A stretch of DNA of 34,693 nucleotides from Bradyrhizobium sp. (GCA_030681365.1 JAUXWH010000091.1:1-34693), one strand, 5' to 3'; positions 24,758-34,693 are shown, counted from the first letter of the stretch. Made by a program: numbers and translations. Notes: a model not told the origin generated them from the letters alone.

Positions 24758-24894
24758 GGGCGTTTCTCTCCGGATTTGAAGGGCCGCCGTTCTGAAGCCG
24801 CCCATTGACCTGCCTATAGCCGAGATCGGGACCGAACCCAACTCGGCGGCGGCTCATGGCAGATATCCAAAGGAGAAGTCGACAGGCCGGCTGA

Positions 24895-25788
24895 TCAGTT
24901 CAGCCGGGCCGGACGGTCGTCATCCTTCGCCGGCTCGGCGACCGGTGGCACGAATGGCGGCGCGGCGGGATCCGACGGGGCGGCATCGGCCGGCGGCGCC
25001 GCGGCCAGCGCTTCGGCGGCCCGCTCATGGCCGCGATAGGTCTTCCAGCCCCAAGGCAGGCTCGCGAGGTAGAGCACCGACCCCACAGACAGAATGTGCC
25101 AAGGGTAACCGATCAGCAGCGCCACGAAGAAGATCACCCCGACGAAAACCGGCAGCACCATCGCCGGTGGCACCCGCAGACGTACGGTCTTGCCGGAAAA
25201 CACCGGCAGCCGCGACACCATCAGGAAGGCGATCAGCAGAGTGTAGGCGGTGGTCAGCTCGACCGGTGGCACCGGAACGCCGAGGAATGAAAGATAGATC
25301 GGCAGCAGCACCAGGATCGCGCCGGCGGGTGCCGGAACGCCGGTGAAGAAATTCGCCGCAAAGGCCGGCTTGTTCGGATCGTCCATGGTGGCGTTGAAGC
25401 GCGCCAGCCGCAGGCCGCCGGAGATCGCGAACGTCATCGCGGCGATCCAGCCGGCATTGCCCTGATCGTGCAGCGTCCACGTATACAGGATCAGACCCGG
25501 AGCGACGCCGAAATTGACGAAATCGGCGAGGCTGTCGAGTTCGGCGCCGAATTTCGACTGGCCCTTGATCATGCGGGCGACACGGCCATCGACGCCATCG
25601 AGCACGGCGGCGAACACGATCAACGCCACGGCCAGCTCCATCCGCCCTTCGGTGGACAGGCGGATCGCGGTCAGGCCCGCGCAGATCGCGAGCAGCGTGA
25701 TAACGTTGGGCACCAGCAACCGCACCGGGATTGGGCGAAACCGGCGGCGCCGCATTTCCGGGGATTTGGGATCGATGGGTGTGTGCAT
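24895..25788 (-). CDS. pssA: CDP-diacylglycerol-serine O-phosphatidyltransferase (PssA)
   Basis: 297 aa. The complete CDP-alcohol phosphotransferase motif is present: D64, D67-G68, A71-R72, G81, D85, D89. It is followed by ADFVNFGVAPG typical of phosphatidylserine synthase. About eight membrane helices and a Pro/Ala-rich C-terminal tail (APPADAAPSDPAAPPFVPP). ATG 25788 preferred because MRRRRFRPIPVRLLVPNVIT follows the usual start; no strong ribosome site. Lies 84 bases downstream of psd, so PE is made from one transcript: PssA makes phosphatidylserine, Psd decarboxylates it. Confidence 0.93.
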   Translation of the reverse strand: MHTPIDPKSPEMRRRRFRPIPVRLLVPNVITLLAICAGLTAIRLSTEGRMELAVALIVFAAVLDGVDGRVARMIKGQSKFGAELDSLADFVNFGVAPGLILYTWTLHDQGNAGWIAAMTFAISGGLRLARFNATMDDPNKPAFAANFFTGVPAPAGAILVLLPIYLSFLGVPVPPVELTTAYTLLIAFLMVSRLPVFSGKTVRLRVPPAMVLPVFVGVIFFVALLIGYPWHILSVGSVLYLASLPWGWKTYRGHERAAEALAAAPPADAAPSDPAAPPFVPPVAEPAKDDDRPARLN

Positions 25789-25872
25789 TGTCAAGATATA
25801 GCAACTAGCCGGCCGCGGCGCCATTGTGGCGGTCGGGTGGCGGCCGGCCGGGCCGGCTGCCAGCTGAAATGG

Positions 25873-26571
25873 TTAATCGGCGCGCCAGGTCCGGCCGCCG
25901 TCGCCGAGCCTGAGATCGGCCAGCACGGTCTCCCCGGCCACCGCCGTCTGGCCGACCGAAACCAGCGCTTTGCTGCCCTCCGGCAGGAAGACGTCGAGCC
26001 GCGAGCCGAAACGGATCAACCCGAACCGTTCGCCGGCGCCCAGCGACTGCCCTTCGCGGACAAACGATACAATTCGCCGCGCCACCAGCCCAGCGATCTG
26101 GACCACGCCGACGCGGCCGTCCGGCGTCGAGATGACAAGCGAATTGCGCTCATTGTCTTCGCTGGCCTTGTCGAGTTCAGCGTTGATGAAAGCGCCCGGC
26201 CGGTACGCGATCCGGTCGATCCGCCCGGCCACCGGGCTTCGGTTCACGTGGCAGTTGAACACGCTCATGAAGACCGAGATGCGCAGCAGCGGCTTGTCGC
26301 CGAGCCCGAGTTCGGCCGGCGGCAACACCATCGAAATCAGCGAGACGCGACCGTCGGCCGGCGACACCACGATGCCCTCGCGCACCGGCGTCACCCGCAC
26401 CGGATCGCGGAAAAACAGCGCGCACCAGACGGTGAGCAGCACGCCGATCCAGCCCAGCGGGGTCCAGAGCCAGAACAGGAACAGGCTCGCCAGTGCAAAG
26501 CCGCCGATGAAGGGATAGCCCTCGGGATGAATGGGCGGAATCTGGGCGCGGATCGAGTTGGCGATGGACAT
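25873..26571 (-). CDS. psd: Phosphatidylserine decarboxylase proenzyme
   Basis: 232 aa from ATG 26571 (a GTG at 26583 would add four residues). The self-cleavage site is RFGSRLDVF: cleavage between Gly189 and Ser190 would give the pyruvoyl alpha subunit. [17 protein letters not shown] is the conserved substrate-site block. Two N-terminal membrane helices ([14 protein letters not shown] and [14 protein letters not shown]). The short form with FGSR is typical of alphaproteobacteria. First gene of the psd-pssA unit. Confidence 0.94.
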   Translation of the reverse strand: MSIANSIRAQIPPIHPEGYPFIGGFALASLFLFWLWTPLGWIGVLLTVWCALFFRDPVRVTPVREGIVVSPADGRVSLISMVLPPAELGLGDKPLLRISVFMSVFNCHVNRSPVAGRIDRIAYRPGAFINAELDKASEDNERNSLVISTPDGRVGVVQIAGLVARRIVSFVREGQSLGAGERFGLIRFGSRLDVFLPEGSKALVSVGQTAVAGETVLADLRLGDGGRTWRAD

Positions 26572-26708
26572 CTGTGGGTTCACTGGTCCGTTATCCCCTT
26601 CCCCCTGGTGGGAGAAGGCGGCGTTGTTCCGCCCCTCATTATTCCAGAACCGCAGGTCGCGAAACCCCTGATCTTGGTGCCGGCGGCGACAAGGCGACCG
26701 GCGCGCGT

Positions 26709-29249
26709 CTAGGCGAGGAAATCGGCGAGATATCTTGCCGTGCGGCTGCCCGGCGCCGACACCAGATCCGTCGGAACGGCGGCGGCTACGATCTTGCCGC
26801 CTTCGTCGCCCGCGCCAGGCCCGATATCGATGACCCAGTCGCTGGCGCCCACGACGCTCATGTCATGCTCCACGACGATCACGGTATTGCCGGTTTCCAC
26901 CAGCTTGCGGAGCTGCGCGTTGAGCTTTTCGACATCCGACGGGTGCAGCCCGGTGGTGGGCTCATCGAGCACATAAAGCATGCCGCCGCGCTGCGCGCGT
27001 TGCAGTTCCGTTGCGAGCTTCACCCGCTGGGCCTCGCCGCCCGAAAGCTCGGTCGCCGGTTGTCCCAGCCGGATATAGCCGAGGCCGACCTCGCGGATAA
27101 CTTCAAATGACCTCCGCAGCGCCGGATCGTCGGCAAAGAACTCATAGGCCGCGTCGACCGTCATGCCGAGGACGTCGGCGATCGATTTCTCCCGGATCCT
27201 GATCTCGAGCGTCTTGGCATTGAAGCGGGCGCCATGGCAGGTCGGACACGGTGCGTAGACGCTGGGAAGGAACAGCAGTTCAACGGTGACAAAACCTTCG
27301 CCCTGGCAGGTCTGGCATCGGCCCTTGGCGACATTGAATGAAAAGCGGCCCGCGTCGTAGCGCCGGGCGCGCGCAGCCCTGGTCGCCGCGAACAGCTTTC
27401 GGACGTGATCGAACAGGCCGGTATAGGTCGCCAGATTCGAACGCGGCGTGCGGCCGATCGGCTTTTGATCGACCACGACAAGCCGTTTGATACCTTCCAT
27501 GCCGCCGGCAATGTCCCCGCCGATGGTCTTGATCGCCGTGCGCTCGAGACGATCCTCTTCGTCATCGTCGGACGCGACGTCGTGGCCCAGTTTCTCGGCC
27601 ACCGCTTCGACCAGGAATTGACTGACCAGGCTCGACTTGCCCGAACCGGAAATGCCGGTCACGCTGGTGAGAACGCCAAGCGGGAAATCAGCGTTTACCC
27701 CGACGAGGTTATTGCGCGTCACGCCGCGCAGCCGCAGCCATCCCGTCGGGGCGCGCGGCTTCGTCACGAGCGGGGCATGCTCCCGAAAAAGGTGGCGCCG
27801 CGTCAGCGAGGGCTCGATGCGCTTCAATCCCTGCGGCGGACCGCTGTAGAGCACGTGGCCGCCGAGCTCGCCGGCGCCGGGCCCCACATCGACGATCCAG
27901 TCCGCGTGCCGGATGACGTCCAGTTCATGCTCGACGACAAACAACGAATTGCCCGACGCCTTCAGGCGATCCAGCGCGCGCAGCAGAGCCTCGGTGTCGG
28001 AGGGGTGAAGACCCGCCGAGGGCTCGTCGAGCACGTAGACGACACCAAACAGGTTCGAGCGGACCTGGGTGGCCAGCCGGAGACGCTGGAGTTCGCCGGG
28101 CGACAGCGTCGGCGTACTGCGTTCGAGGCTGAGATAGCCGAGCCCCAGATCGAGCAACACCGAAAGCCGGGACGTCAGATCTTGCGCGATGCGCTCGACA
28201 ACGAGCGCTTTCTCCGGATGCTGCGCATCCACTTTACGTCCGGCCTTGCCTTCGGCGGAGAAGGGAACCAGCAATTGCGCCAGCCGCTTCAGCGGCAGCC
28301 GCGAGATCTCGGCGATATCCAGCCCCGCGAATTTGACCGACAGCGCGGCACGGGTGAGTCGCTTGCCGCGACACATCGGACACTCGGCGCTCAGCAGATA
28401 TTGCGCGACCCGCTTCTTCATCAGCGGGCTTTGGGTATTGGCAAAGGTCTGCAGCACGTAGCGTTTGGCGCCGGTGAAGGTGCCCTGATAGCTCGGTTCT
28501 TCCTTTCGCCTGAGCGCACGCTTGACTTCCGCCGCATCGTAACCGGCATAGACCGGCACGGTCGGCTGCTCATCGGTGAACAGGATCCAGTCGCGGTCGT
28601 TCTTGGGAAGTTCGCGCCAGGGCCGGTCGACGTCGTATCCGAGCGTGGTCAGGATGTCGCGCAGGTTCTGGCCGTGCCACGCGGTCGGCCAGGCGGCGAC
28701 GGCGCGTTCGCGGATGGTCAGGGAATCATCGGGCACCATGGATTTTTCGGTGGCCTCGTAGACCCGGCCGAGCCCATGACATCCAGGGCAGGCACCCTCG
28801 GGCGTATTGGTCGAGAAAGATTCGGCATAGAGCAGCGGCTGGCCGCGCGGATAATCGCCGGCGCGCGAATACAGCATTCGCAGCAGATTGGAGAGCGTCG
28901 TGACGCTGCCGACCGACGACCTCGTCGTTGGCGATCCGCGTTGCTGCTGCAGCGCCACCGCCGGCGGCAAGCCTTCGATTTCATCGACCTCCGGCACCGC
29001 CATCTGATGAAACAGCCGTCGCGCATAGGGCGAAACCGATTCGAGATACCGCCGCTGCGCCTCGGCATAAAGCGTGCCGAAGGCCAGCGAGGATTTTCCG
29101 GAACCCGATACGCCGGTGAAAACCACCAGCGCGTTGCGCGGAATCTGCAGATCGACGTTCTTGAGATTGTGCTCCCGCGCGCCTCGAATCCGGACGAATC
29201 CATCGAGGTCCGGATCAATTTGGGTACTGCCAGTCACAGGCGTGTCCAT
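26709..29249 (-). CDS. UvrA-like ABC ATPase (UvrA2 / class II)
   Basis: 846 aa, about 100 shorter than canonical UvrA. Two ATPase modules with Walker [10 protein letters not shown] (46-54) and GISGSGKSS (about 532-540). Signature motifs are [12 protein letters not shown] and [12 protein letters not shown], and Walker B VLDEPSAG and VLDEPTTG. Zinc-module CxxC pairs are visible ([32 protein letters not shown]). The reduced length fits UvrA2 paralogues that lack the UvrB-binding domain and are linked to DNA-damage or drug tolerance. No uvrB or transporter gene is beside it. The missing UvrB-interaction region is inferred from length, not aligned. Confidence 0.88.
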   Translation of the reverse strand: MDTPVTGSTQIDPDLDGFVRIRGAREHNLKNVDLQIPRNALVVFTGVSGSGKSSLAFGTLYAEAQRRYLESVSPYARRLFHQMAVPEVDEIEGLPPAVALQQQRGSPTTRSSVGSVTTLSNLLRMLYSRAGDYPRGQPLLYAESFSTNTPEGACPGCHGLGRVYEATEKSMVPDDSLTIRERAVAAWPTAWHGQNLRDILTTLGYDVDRPWRELPKNDRDWILFTDEQPTVPVYAGYDAAEVKRALRRKEEPSYQGTFTGAKRYVLQTFANTQSPLMKKRVAQYLLSAECPMCRGKRLTRAALSVKFAGLDIAEISRLPLKRLAQLLVPFSAEGKAGRKVDAQHPEKALVVERIAQDLTSRLSVLLDLGLGYLSLERSTPTLSPGELQRLRLATQVRSNLFGVVYVLDEPSAGLHPSDTEALLRALDRLKASGNSLFVVEHELDVIRHADWIVDVGPGAGELGGHVLYSGPPQGLKRIEPSLTRRHLFREHAPLVTKPRAPTGWLRLRGVTRNNLVGVNADFPLGVLTSVTGISGSGKSSLVSQFLVEAVAEKLGHDVASDDDEEDRLERTAIKTIGGDIAGGMEGIKRLVVVDQKPIGRTPRSNLATYTGLFDHVRKLFAATRAARARRYDAGRFSFNVAKGRCQTCQGEGFVTVELLFLPSVYAPCPTCHGARFNAKTLEIRIREKSIADVLGMTVDAAYEFFADDPALRRSFEVIREVGLGYIRLGQPATELSGGEAQRVKLATELQRAQRGGMLYVLDEPTTGLHPSDVEKLNAQLRKLVETGNTVIVVEHDMSVVGASDWVIDIGPGAGDEGGKIVAAAVPTDLVSAPGSRTARYLADFLA

Positions 29250-29334
29250 TCGATTGCCGCACGAGTTCGTCTCTCGCTAACAGACGAAGCGATGTTTTGA
29301 TCCGCGGCCCGCCACGGGAATGGCCGAGATGGGA

Positions 29335-31323
29335 TCAGATTTCGGTCAATTCCGGCTTGGCTGGCGGCGTTGCAACCAGCGCGTCGGCGACCGGCGGCGG
29401 GGTGCGGTTCGGCGCCTCGTTCTCGTCGGCAATCAGGGCCAGCCGTTCGCGCGCCTCCTGGGCTTCGCGCTGCCTATTCCACATGCTGGCATAGAGTCCG
29501 CCCGATGCCAGAAGCTGAGAATGCGTGCCGCGTTCGGCGATGCGGCCCTGGTCCAGCACGATGATTTCGTCGGCGCCCACGATGGTGGACAGCCGGTGCG
29601 CGATCACCAGCGAGGTGCGGTTGCGCGACACCCGCTCCAGCGCATCCTGGATTTCCTGTTCGGTATGGCTGTCGAGCGCCGAAGTGGCCTCGTCGAGCAC
29701 CAGGATCGGCGGCGCCTTCAGCACCGTGCGCGCGATCGCGACGCGCTGTTTCTCGCCGCCCGACAGTTTCAGGCCGCGCTCGCCGACCTGGGTCTCATAC
29801 CCTTTCGGCGACATCCTGATGAAACCGTCGATCTGCGCCAGTTGCGCCGCCTCCTCCACCTCGGCATCTGACGCGTCCCAGCGGCCGTAGCGGATGTTGT
29901 AGCGGATGGTGTCGTTGAACAGCACGGTGTCCTGCGGCACCATGCCGATCGAGGCCCGCAGCGTCGACTGCGTCACGTTCCTGATATCCTGGCCGTCGAT
30001 CAGGATCTTGCCGCCCGAGACGTCGTAGAGCCGGAACAACAGCCGCGAGATGGTCGATTTGCCGGCGCCGGAGGGGCCGACGATCGCCACCGTCTTGCCG
30101 GCCGGCACCTCGAAGCTGAGACCTTTGAGGATCGGGCGGTCGGGATCGTAGGAAAACCTCACGTCGTCGAAACGCACGCTGCCCGACGTCACGATCAGCG
30201 GCTTTGCGCCGGGCACATCCTTGATCTCGGGATTGCGCGACAGCACGCTGAACATCTTCTCGATGTCAATCACCGCCTGCTTGATCTCGCGGTAGACCAT
30301 GCCCATGAAATTCAGCGGCTGGTACAGCTGGATCATCATGGCGTTGATCATGACGAAATCGCCGACCGTGTTGGTGCCGTTGCGCACCCCGATCGCGCAC
30401 ATCAGCATGGTCGCGGTGAGGCCCGCGGTGAAGATGATCGCCTGCCCGGTATTGAGGACCGCCAGCGAGGTATAGGTCTTGACGCTGTTGCGCTCGTAGC
30501 CTTCCATCGAACGGTCGTAGCGGCTGGCCTCGCGCTCTTCGGCGCTGAAATACTTCACCGTCTCGTAGTTCAGCAGCGAGTCGATCGCCTTGGTGTTGGC
30601 CTCGGTATCGGACTCGTTCATCCTGCGGCGGATCTCGATCCGCCATTCGGTCGCGACATAGGTGTAGTACATGAAGATCACGACGGTGATCAGGGTGACC
30701 AGCACGTAGCGCCAGTCGAACTGCCACAGCAGCACCGCCATCAGCAGCGCGACCTCAACCACGGTCGGCACCAGTTGCAGGATCACCATCCGCACGATGA
30801 CTTCGATGCCGGAGCGGCCACGCTCCAGCACCCGCGTCAGTCCGCCGGTCTTGCGCTCCAGATGAAAGCGCAGCGACAGCTCGTGCATGTGGACGAAAGT
30901 GAGATAAGCGAGCTTGCGCACGGCATGCATCGCCACCCGCGCGAAAATTCCGTCGCGCCACTGGGTCAGCACCGCCATCAACACGCGCAGGCCGCCGTAG
31001 CTCGCGGTCATGATCAGGGGCGAGGCGATCAGCCACAGCATCCAGTTCGACGCCTGCACCGGCGCGGTATCGGCGCCGGTCAGCGCATCGATCGCCCATT
31101 TGAAGGTGAACGGCACCGCGAGCGTCGCGAGTTTGGCTGCCAGCAGCAGCACCATCGACCAGACCACGCGCGTCTTCAGGTCGGCGCGGTCGCCGGGCCA
31201 GATGTATGGCCACAGATGCGCCAGCGTCCCCATCAGGGAGGCCTGTTCGAGCGACTTGTCTGCGGGAGTTCCTTGAGAAGGCGGCGCGTCCGCGGCGCCG
31301 GGTTGCGAATCAGCGTGGGCCAT
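29335..31323 (-). CDS. Atm1/HMT1-type ABC exporter (fused permease-ATPase)
   Basis: 662 aa from ATG 31323. The N-terminal membrane domain has about six helices and the Atm1 signature NTKAIDSLLNYETVKYFSAE. The ATPase domain has Walker A GPSGAGKST (about 415-423), LSGGEKQRVAIA (about 520) and Walker B ILVLDEATSALD (about 540). Atm1-family half-transporters dimerise and export glutathione-linked sulfur, Fe-S precursors or metal conjugates; which one cannot be told here. It is divergent from the LOG-family gene. Confidence 0.9.
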   Translation of the reverse strand: MAHADSQPGAADAPPSQGTPADKSLEQASLMGTLAHLWPYIWPGDRADLKTRVVWSMVLLLAAKLATLAVPFTFKWAIDALTGADTAPVQASNWMLWLIASPLIMTASYGGLRVLMAVLTQWRDGIFARVAMHAVRKLAYLTFVHMHELSLRFHLERKTGGLTRVLERGRSGIEVIVRMVILQLVPTVVEVALLMAVLLWQFDWRYVLVTLITVVIFMYYTYVATEWRIEIRRRMNESDTEANTKAIDSLLNYETVKYFSAEEREASRYDRSMEGYERNSVKTYTSLAVLNTGQAIIFTAGLTATMLMCAIGVRNGTNTVGDFVMINAMMIQLYQPLNFMGMVYREIKQAVIDIEKMFSVLSRNPEIKDVPGAKPLIVTSGSVRFDDVRFSYDPDRPILKGLSFEVPAGKTVAIVGPSGAGKSTISRLLFRLYDVSGGKILIDGQDIRNVTQSTLRASIGMVPQDTVLFNDTIRYNIRYGRWDASDAEVEEAAQLAQIDGFIRMSPKGYETQVGERGLKLSGGEKQRVAIARTVLKAPPILVLDEATSALDSHTEQEIQDALERVSRNRTSLVIAHRLSTIVGADEIIVLDQGRIAERGTHSQLLASGGLYASMWNRQREAQEARERLALIADENEAPNRTPPPVADALVATPPAKPELTEI

Positions 31324-31526
31324 CAAGCAAGACCTGAGGCAAAATGCTGCGCCGACCCGCTGTCGCGCCTGATTTTCGGTTCGTTGGCATGCTGCGTCAT
31401 ATAGAGCGTTTGCGTGCCGCGTGCACCCTCAAGGGCGGCAAATCTTTCGCAATTTCCCCCATTTACGGCACGATTCATCGTCTTTGTGATTCCGTCAGGG
31501 TTGACGCCCCTACGTTGCAGTGCCAC

Positions 31527-32141
31527 ATGGCAAATATGACCACGATCAAAACCGTTTGTGTCTATTGCGGCTCCGGCCCCGGCACAAACCCCCGCTTTGT
31601 CGAAGCCGCCCGCGCATTTGGAAAAGCCCTCGCCGAGGACGGCATCCGCCTCGTCTATGGCGGCGGCTCGATCGGCCTGATGGGCGCGGTGGCAAGGTCC
31701 GTGCTCGATCACGGCGGCGCGGTGACCGGCATCATTCCCGAGTTCCTGACCAACCGCGAAAACGCGCTCAAGCACGTGCAGGAATTGATCGTCACGCCCG
31801 ATATGCACGAGCGCAAGCGGCTGATGTTCGAGCATTCGGACGCGTTCGTGGCGCTGCCCGGCGGCGTCGGCACGCTGGAGGAACTGGTGGAACAACTGAC
31901 CTGGCAACAGCTCGGCCGCCACACCAAGCCGGTCCTGCTCGCCAACATCGAGGGTTTCTGGGAGCCTCTGCTGGCCCTACTCGCGCATATGCGCGAAACC
32001 GAATTCATCCGGCCGAATTTGCAGGTCGACATTCTCAAGGCCGAACGGGTCGAGGATATCCTGCCGCGCCTGCGCGCCGCCGCGGCGCGTGCGCCTGAGG
32101 GCACCGAGGAACTGACGCCTGAACTGGCGAGCAAGCTCTAA
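31527..32141 (+). CDS. LOG-family protein (cytokinin riboside 5'-monophosphate phosphoribohydrolase)
   Basis: 204 aa Rossmann-like protein with VYCGSGPG near the N-terminus, LVYGGGSIGLMG (43-53), and the signature PGGVGTLEE (111-119). HERKRLMFEHSDAFVALPGG is the catalytic Arg-containing block. It releases free adenine-type bases from nucleoside 5'-monophosphates; in plant-associated bacteria this can activate cytokinins. ATG 31527 or 31536 are both plausible. It is convergent with the VOC gene and has only 3 bases between stop codons. Confidence 0.9.
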   Translation: MANMTTIKTVCVYCGSGPGTNPRFVEAARAFGKALAEDGIRLVYGGGSIGLMGAVARSVLDHGGAVTGIIPEFLTNRENALKHVQELIVTPDMHERKRLMFEHSDAFVALPGGVGTLEELVEQLTWQQLGRHTKPVLLANIEGFWEPLLALLAHMRETEFIRPNLQVDILKAERVEDILPRLRAAAARAPEGTEELTPELASKL

Positions 32142-32144
32142 GGC

Positions 32145-32531
32145 CTATCCCGCATCGTCCCTTGGAAACGTCACCGCCTCGATGCGGTTGCCATCGGGAT
32201 CGATAATGAAGGCGGCGTAGTATTTCACGCGGTCATGCGGGCGCAGACCGGAAGCGCCGTCGGAGCGGCCTCCGGCGCTGAGCGCTGCCGCATGAAACGC
32301 ATCGACCTCGGCGGACGCCCTGGCGCGGAGGCAGATATGGACGCCGCTCTCCGGCGCGACCCGCGCCATGCCCGCGCGTAAATTGATCCAGAACTCGGGA
32401 TAGGTCTTGCCGAAACCGACCGTCGCCGGCCGCGTCACCAGCCGCGACAGCCCGAGCGGCGCCAGGGTTGCTTCATAGAACCGCGCGGATCGTTCGAGGT
32501 CGCTGACGCCGACGGAGATGTGGTCGATCAT
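32145..32531 (-). CDS. VOC-family (glyoxalase/dioxygenase superfamily) protein
   Basis: 128 aa from ATG 32531 with AGGGA upstream. The two beta-alpha-beta-beta-beta units begin MIDHISVGVSDLERSARFYE and VHICLRARASAEVDAFHAAA. Possible metal ligands are His4, the His in GVHICL, and Glu in GNRIEAV. Similar small proteins are annotated as glyoxalase-like; substrate unknown. A frame extension to 32585 runs into the REP-like repeat and is rejected. Confidence 0.85.
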   Translation of the reverse strand: MIDHISVGVSDLERSARFYEATLAPLGLSRLVTRPATVGFGKTYPEFWINLRAGMARVAPESGVHICLRARASAEVDAFHAAALSAGGRSDGASGLRPHDRVKYYAAFIIDPDGNRIEAVTFPRDDAG

Positions 32532-32556
32532 GGATGGTCCCTGCTCTCTCAGCCGA

Positions 32557-32639
32557 CTTTGCGAGGAGCGCTTGCGACGAAGCAATCCACTCTTTCTTTT
32601 CGCGGTAACATGGATTGCTTCGCTGCGCTCGCAATGACG
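32557..32639. repeat. Palindromic REP-like element, copy 3
   Basis: The left arm GCGAGGAGCGCTTGCGACGA matches the right arm of copy 1 in reverse complement, and the right half TGGATTGCTTCGCTGCGCTC is the same as copy 2. It is bounded by CAATGACG at its right end. It lies between cimA and the VOC gene. This shows that halves of the family are mixed between copies. Confidence 0.88.
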
Positions 32640-32666
32640 GTGTTTGTTGGTCCCTCTTCGCCAGCC

Positions 32667-34265
32667 TCACACCGGCGCGCCTGATTTCACCAGCTTGTAG
32701 ACCACCGAATCCATCAGCGCCTGGAACGAGGCGTCGATGATGTTGGGCGATACGCCGATCGTAGTCCAGCGTTCGCCCGCCTCGTCCTCGCTCTCGATCA
32801 GCACCCGCGTCACCGCCTCGGTGCCGCCATTGAGGATACGGACGCGGTAGTCAATCAGCTTCAGGCCTTCGATGTATTTCTGGTATTTGCCGAGATCCTT
32901 GCGCAGCGCCACGTCGAGCGCGTTGACCGGGCCGTTGCCCTCGGCGGCCGAGATCAGCCGCTCGCCGGCGACATCGACCTTCACCACGGCCAGCGCCACC
33001 GTGACGCGCTGGCCGTTGGCGTTGTAGCGCTGCTCCACATTGACGTCGAACTGCTCGACCCGGAAATATTCCGCCACCTTGCCGAGCGTGCGCCGCGCCA
33101 GCAGGTCGAACGACGCGTTGGCGGACTCGTAGGCATAGCCGGCGGCCTCGCGCTCCTTCAGTTCCTCGACCAGCCGCGCCAGTTTCGGGTCGCTCTTCTC
33201 GTAAGGAATGCCGGCGCGATCGAGCTCGGCGATCACGTTGGAGCGGCCGGCCTGGTCCGACACCAGCACCTTGCGGTGATTGCCGACCAGTTCAGGCAAG
33301 ACATGCTCGTAGGTATGCGGATCCTTCAGCACGGCGGAAGCATGAATGCCGGTCTTCGTGACAAACGCGCTTTCGCCGACATAGGCCGCGTGGCGATTGG
33401 GTGCGCGGTTGAGCATGTCGTCCAGCGTCCGCGACACTTTCATCAGGGTGGCCATCCTGTCGGCGGACACGCCGATCTCGAAGGCGTCGGCAAATTCGGA
33501 CTTCAGCCGCAGCGTCGGGATCAGCGAACACAGATTGGCGTTGCCGCAACGCTCGCCGAGCCCGTTCAGCGTGCCCTGGATCTGCCGTACCCCCGCCCGC
33601 ACCGCGGCCAGCGAATTGGCTACCGCCTGCTCGGTGTCGTTATGGGCGTGAATGCCGAGGTGATCGCCGGGAATCTGTTTTGTTACTTCGGTGACGATGG
33701 TTTCGACCTCGTGCGGCATGGTGCCGCCATTGGTGTCGCACAGCACCACCCAGCGCGCGCCGGAATCGTAGGCGGCCTTGGCGCAGGCCAGCGCGAATTC
33801 GGCATTTTCCTTGTAGCCGTCGAAGAAATGCTCGCAGTCGAGCATGACCTCGCGGCCGGCCGACTTCGCCGCCTTCACGCTGTCGCGGATCGAGGCGAGA
33901 TTCTCCTCGTTGGTGGTCTCCAGCGCCACCCGCACCTGGTAGGCCGACGCTTTCGCCACGAAGCAGATAGCGTCCGCTTTGGCCTCCAGCAGCGCCGCCA
34001 GACCGGGATCGTTCGAGGCCGAACGGCCGGGCCGCCGCGTCATGCCGAACGCGGTGAAGCTCGCATGTTCGAGCCTCGGCTTCTCGGCAAAGAATTCGGT
34101 GTCGGTCGGATTGGCGCCGGGGTAGCCGCCCTCGACATAGTCGATGCCGAGTTCGTCGAGCATGCCGGCGATCAGCTGCTTGTCATGCAGCGTGAAATCG
34201 ACGCCGTTGGTCTGCGCGCCGTCGCGCAGCGTGGTGTCGAACAGATAGAGGCGTTCGCGGCTCAT
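32667..34265 (-). CDS. cimA: Citramalate synthase
   Basis: 532 aa from ATG 34265, with GGAG 7 bases upstream and a 4-base ATGA overlap with the preceding GNAT gene. HMGL-like TIM barrel: FDTTLRDGAQT (Asp15) and metal-binding HxH in GIHAHND (His206, His208), with TLNGLGERCGNAN. A C-terminal allosteric-type domain (LDYRVRILNGG-like region) ends in SFQALMDSVVYKLVKSG. Condenses pyruvate and acetyl-CoA to (R)-citramalate, giving 2-oxobutyrate for isoleucine. The length and the region after the barrel separate it from 2-isopropylmalate synthase. Other leucine/isoleucine genes are not in the window. Confidence 0.93.
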   Translation of the reverse strand: MSRERLYLFDTTLRDGAQTNGVDFTLHDKQLIAGMLDELGIDYVEGGYPGANPTDTEFFAEKPRLEHASFTAFGMTRRPGRSASNDPGLAALLEAKADAICFVAKASAYQVRVALETTNEENLASIRDSVKAAKSAGREVMLDCEHFFDGYKENAEFALACAKAAYDSGARWVVLCDTNGGTMPHEVETIVTEVTKQIPGDHLGIHAHNDTEQAVANSLAAVRAGVRQIQGTLNGLGERCGNANLCSLIPTLRLKSEFADAFEIGVSADRMATLMKVSRTLDDMLNRAPNRHAAYVGESAFVTKTGIHASAVLKDPHTYEHVLPELVGNHRKVLVSDQAGRSNVIAELDRAGIPYEKSDPKLARLVEELKEREAAGYAYESANASFDLLARRTLGKVAEYFRVEQFDVNVEQRYNANGQRVTVALAVVKVDVAGERLISAAEGNGPVNALDVALRKDLGKYQKYIEGLKLIDYRVRILNGGTEAVTRVLIESEDEAGERWTTIGVSPNIIDASFQALMDSVVYKLVKSGAPV

Positions 34266-34693
34266 GGGGAGACTCCTGATGCAGCGCCATCGCCGAGCGT
34301 CTTCTGCATCGTGGTATTGGCCAGCCATTCGCCGCCCACCGTCACGGTGTTGCGCCGTGTCGGCTCGTAGCCGCGCTTGGCGAAGAATTCGACCGCGTTG
34401 TCACTGGCATCGACCGTAAGGCTCTTCGCGCCACGGCTGCCGGCGAGTTTTTCCAGCGCCTCGCACAGCATTTTGGCTACGCCCTGCCCGACCGCGCTCG
34501 GATGCACGAACAGCATGTCGATATGATCGGCGCCTTTCAGCGAGGCAAAGCCGACCGGCGAATTCTGGATCGTGGCGATCAGCGTGAGCTCGCCGGCCAA
34601 ACGCTTGCCGAATTCCTCTTCGTCGTCGGCCGCGCTGGCCCACGCCTGCTGCTGCGCCTCGCTGTAGTCGTCGCCGGTCAATTCCTCGATGGC
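34262..34693 (-). CDS. GNAT-family N-acetyltransferase (truncated by window edge)
   Basis: At least 144 codons; the 5' end lies beyond the window because the frame stays open through 34693 (AIEELTGDDY...). The acetyl-CoA binding region reads MLFVHPSAVGQGVAKMLCEA, the typical V-x-P-x-x-x-x-x-G-x-G/A loop of GNATs, and NAVEFFAKRGYEP is the family's C-terminal block. Translationally coupled to cimA by ATGA overlap. Substrate unknown. Confidence 0.88.
   Translation of the reverse strand, partial: AIEELTGDDYSEAQQQAWASAADDEEEFGKRLAGELTLIATIQNSPVGFASLKGADHIDMLFVHPSAVGQGVAKMLCEALEKLAGSRGAKSLTVDASDNAVEFFAKRGYEPTRRNTVTVGGEWLANTTMQKTLGDGAASGVSP

Noticed and set aside
27405..29300. 631-codon plus-strand open frame
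   Set aside because: Antisense of the UvrA-like gene, no motifs, typical GC-skewed shadow.

Overview
The window is high-GC alphaproteobacterial chromosome. Gene content and the style of its intergenic repeats point to Bradyrhizobium or a close relative in the Rhodopseudomonas/Bradyrhizobium group. The main support is a complete acpXL-fabZXL-fabF2XL-fabF1XL-lpxXL cluster for very-long-chain (C26-C30) acylation of lipid A, psd-pssA phospholipid genes, cimA, an Atm1-type ABC exporter, kup, and several copies of the palindromic 'cgtcattgcgag' repeat. The genus is an inference from sequence style; no database was searched.

Layout. 1-4007 is core: the end of a spermidine-synthase-like gene (minus), tRNA-Gln(CTG), an MFS transporter (minus) and a HerA/FtsK-type ATPase (plus). 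4008-4981 holds no convincing gene but three different palindromic elements in a row. About 4980-10500 is an accessory island whose bases look more AT-rich than the flanks. Its minus strand carries two tiny paralogous single-span membrane proteins (40 and 43 aa, too short for ordinary ORF calling) and a 165-aa protein with a HEPN-type RxxxxH motif. Next comes a stretch of broken coding remnants. On the plus strand follows a AAA+ ATPase / subtilisin-like protease pair that matches the IetAS anti-phage architecture. From 10600 the core resumes: an AhpD-like protein, a small membrane protein and the lipid A VLCFA operon (12029-16238).

16492-34693 is nearly all on the minus strand. In order along the window it holds a PotF-like binding protein, an aminotransferase and a rhodanese (one likely operon), Kup, a MotB/MotA stator pair, an SDR enzyme, an RraA-like protein, PssA and Psd (operon psd-pssA), a UvrA2-like ATPase, an Atm1-type ABC transporter, a LOG-family hydrolase (plus strand), a VOC protein, citramalate synthase, and a truncated GNAT acetyltransferase that overlaps cimA by ATGA.

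How genes work together. The VLCFA operon makes and attaches the membrane-spanning acyl chain of lipid A. psd-pssA makes phosphatidylethanolamine. cimA starts the citramalate route to 2-oxobutyrate and isoleucine. The most interesting part is 4.98-10.35 kb: a probable defence island combining IetAS, a HEPN-like protein and a pair of mini-membrane proteins. FabF2XL, which has lost its catalytic cysteine and one active-site histidine beside an intact FabF1XL, is a second point worth checking.
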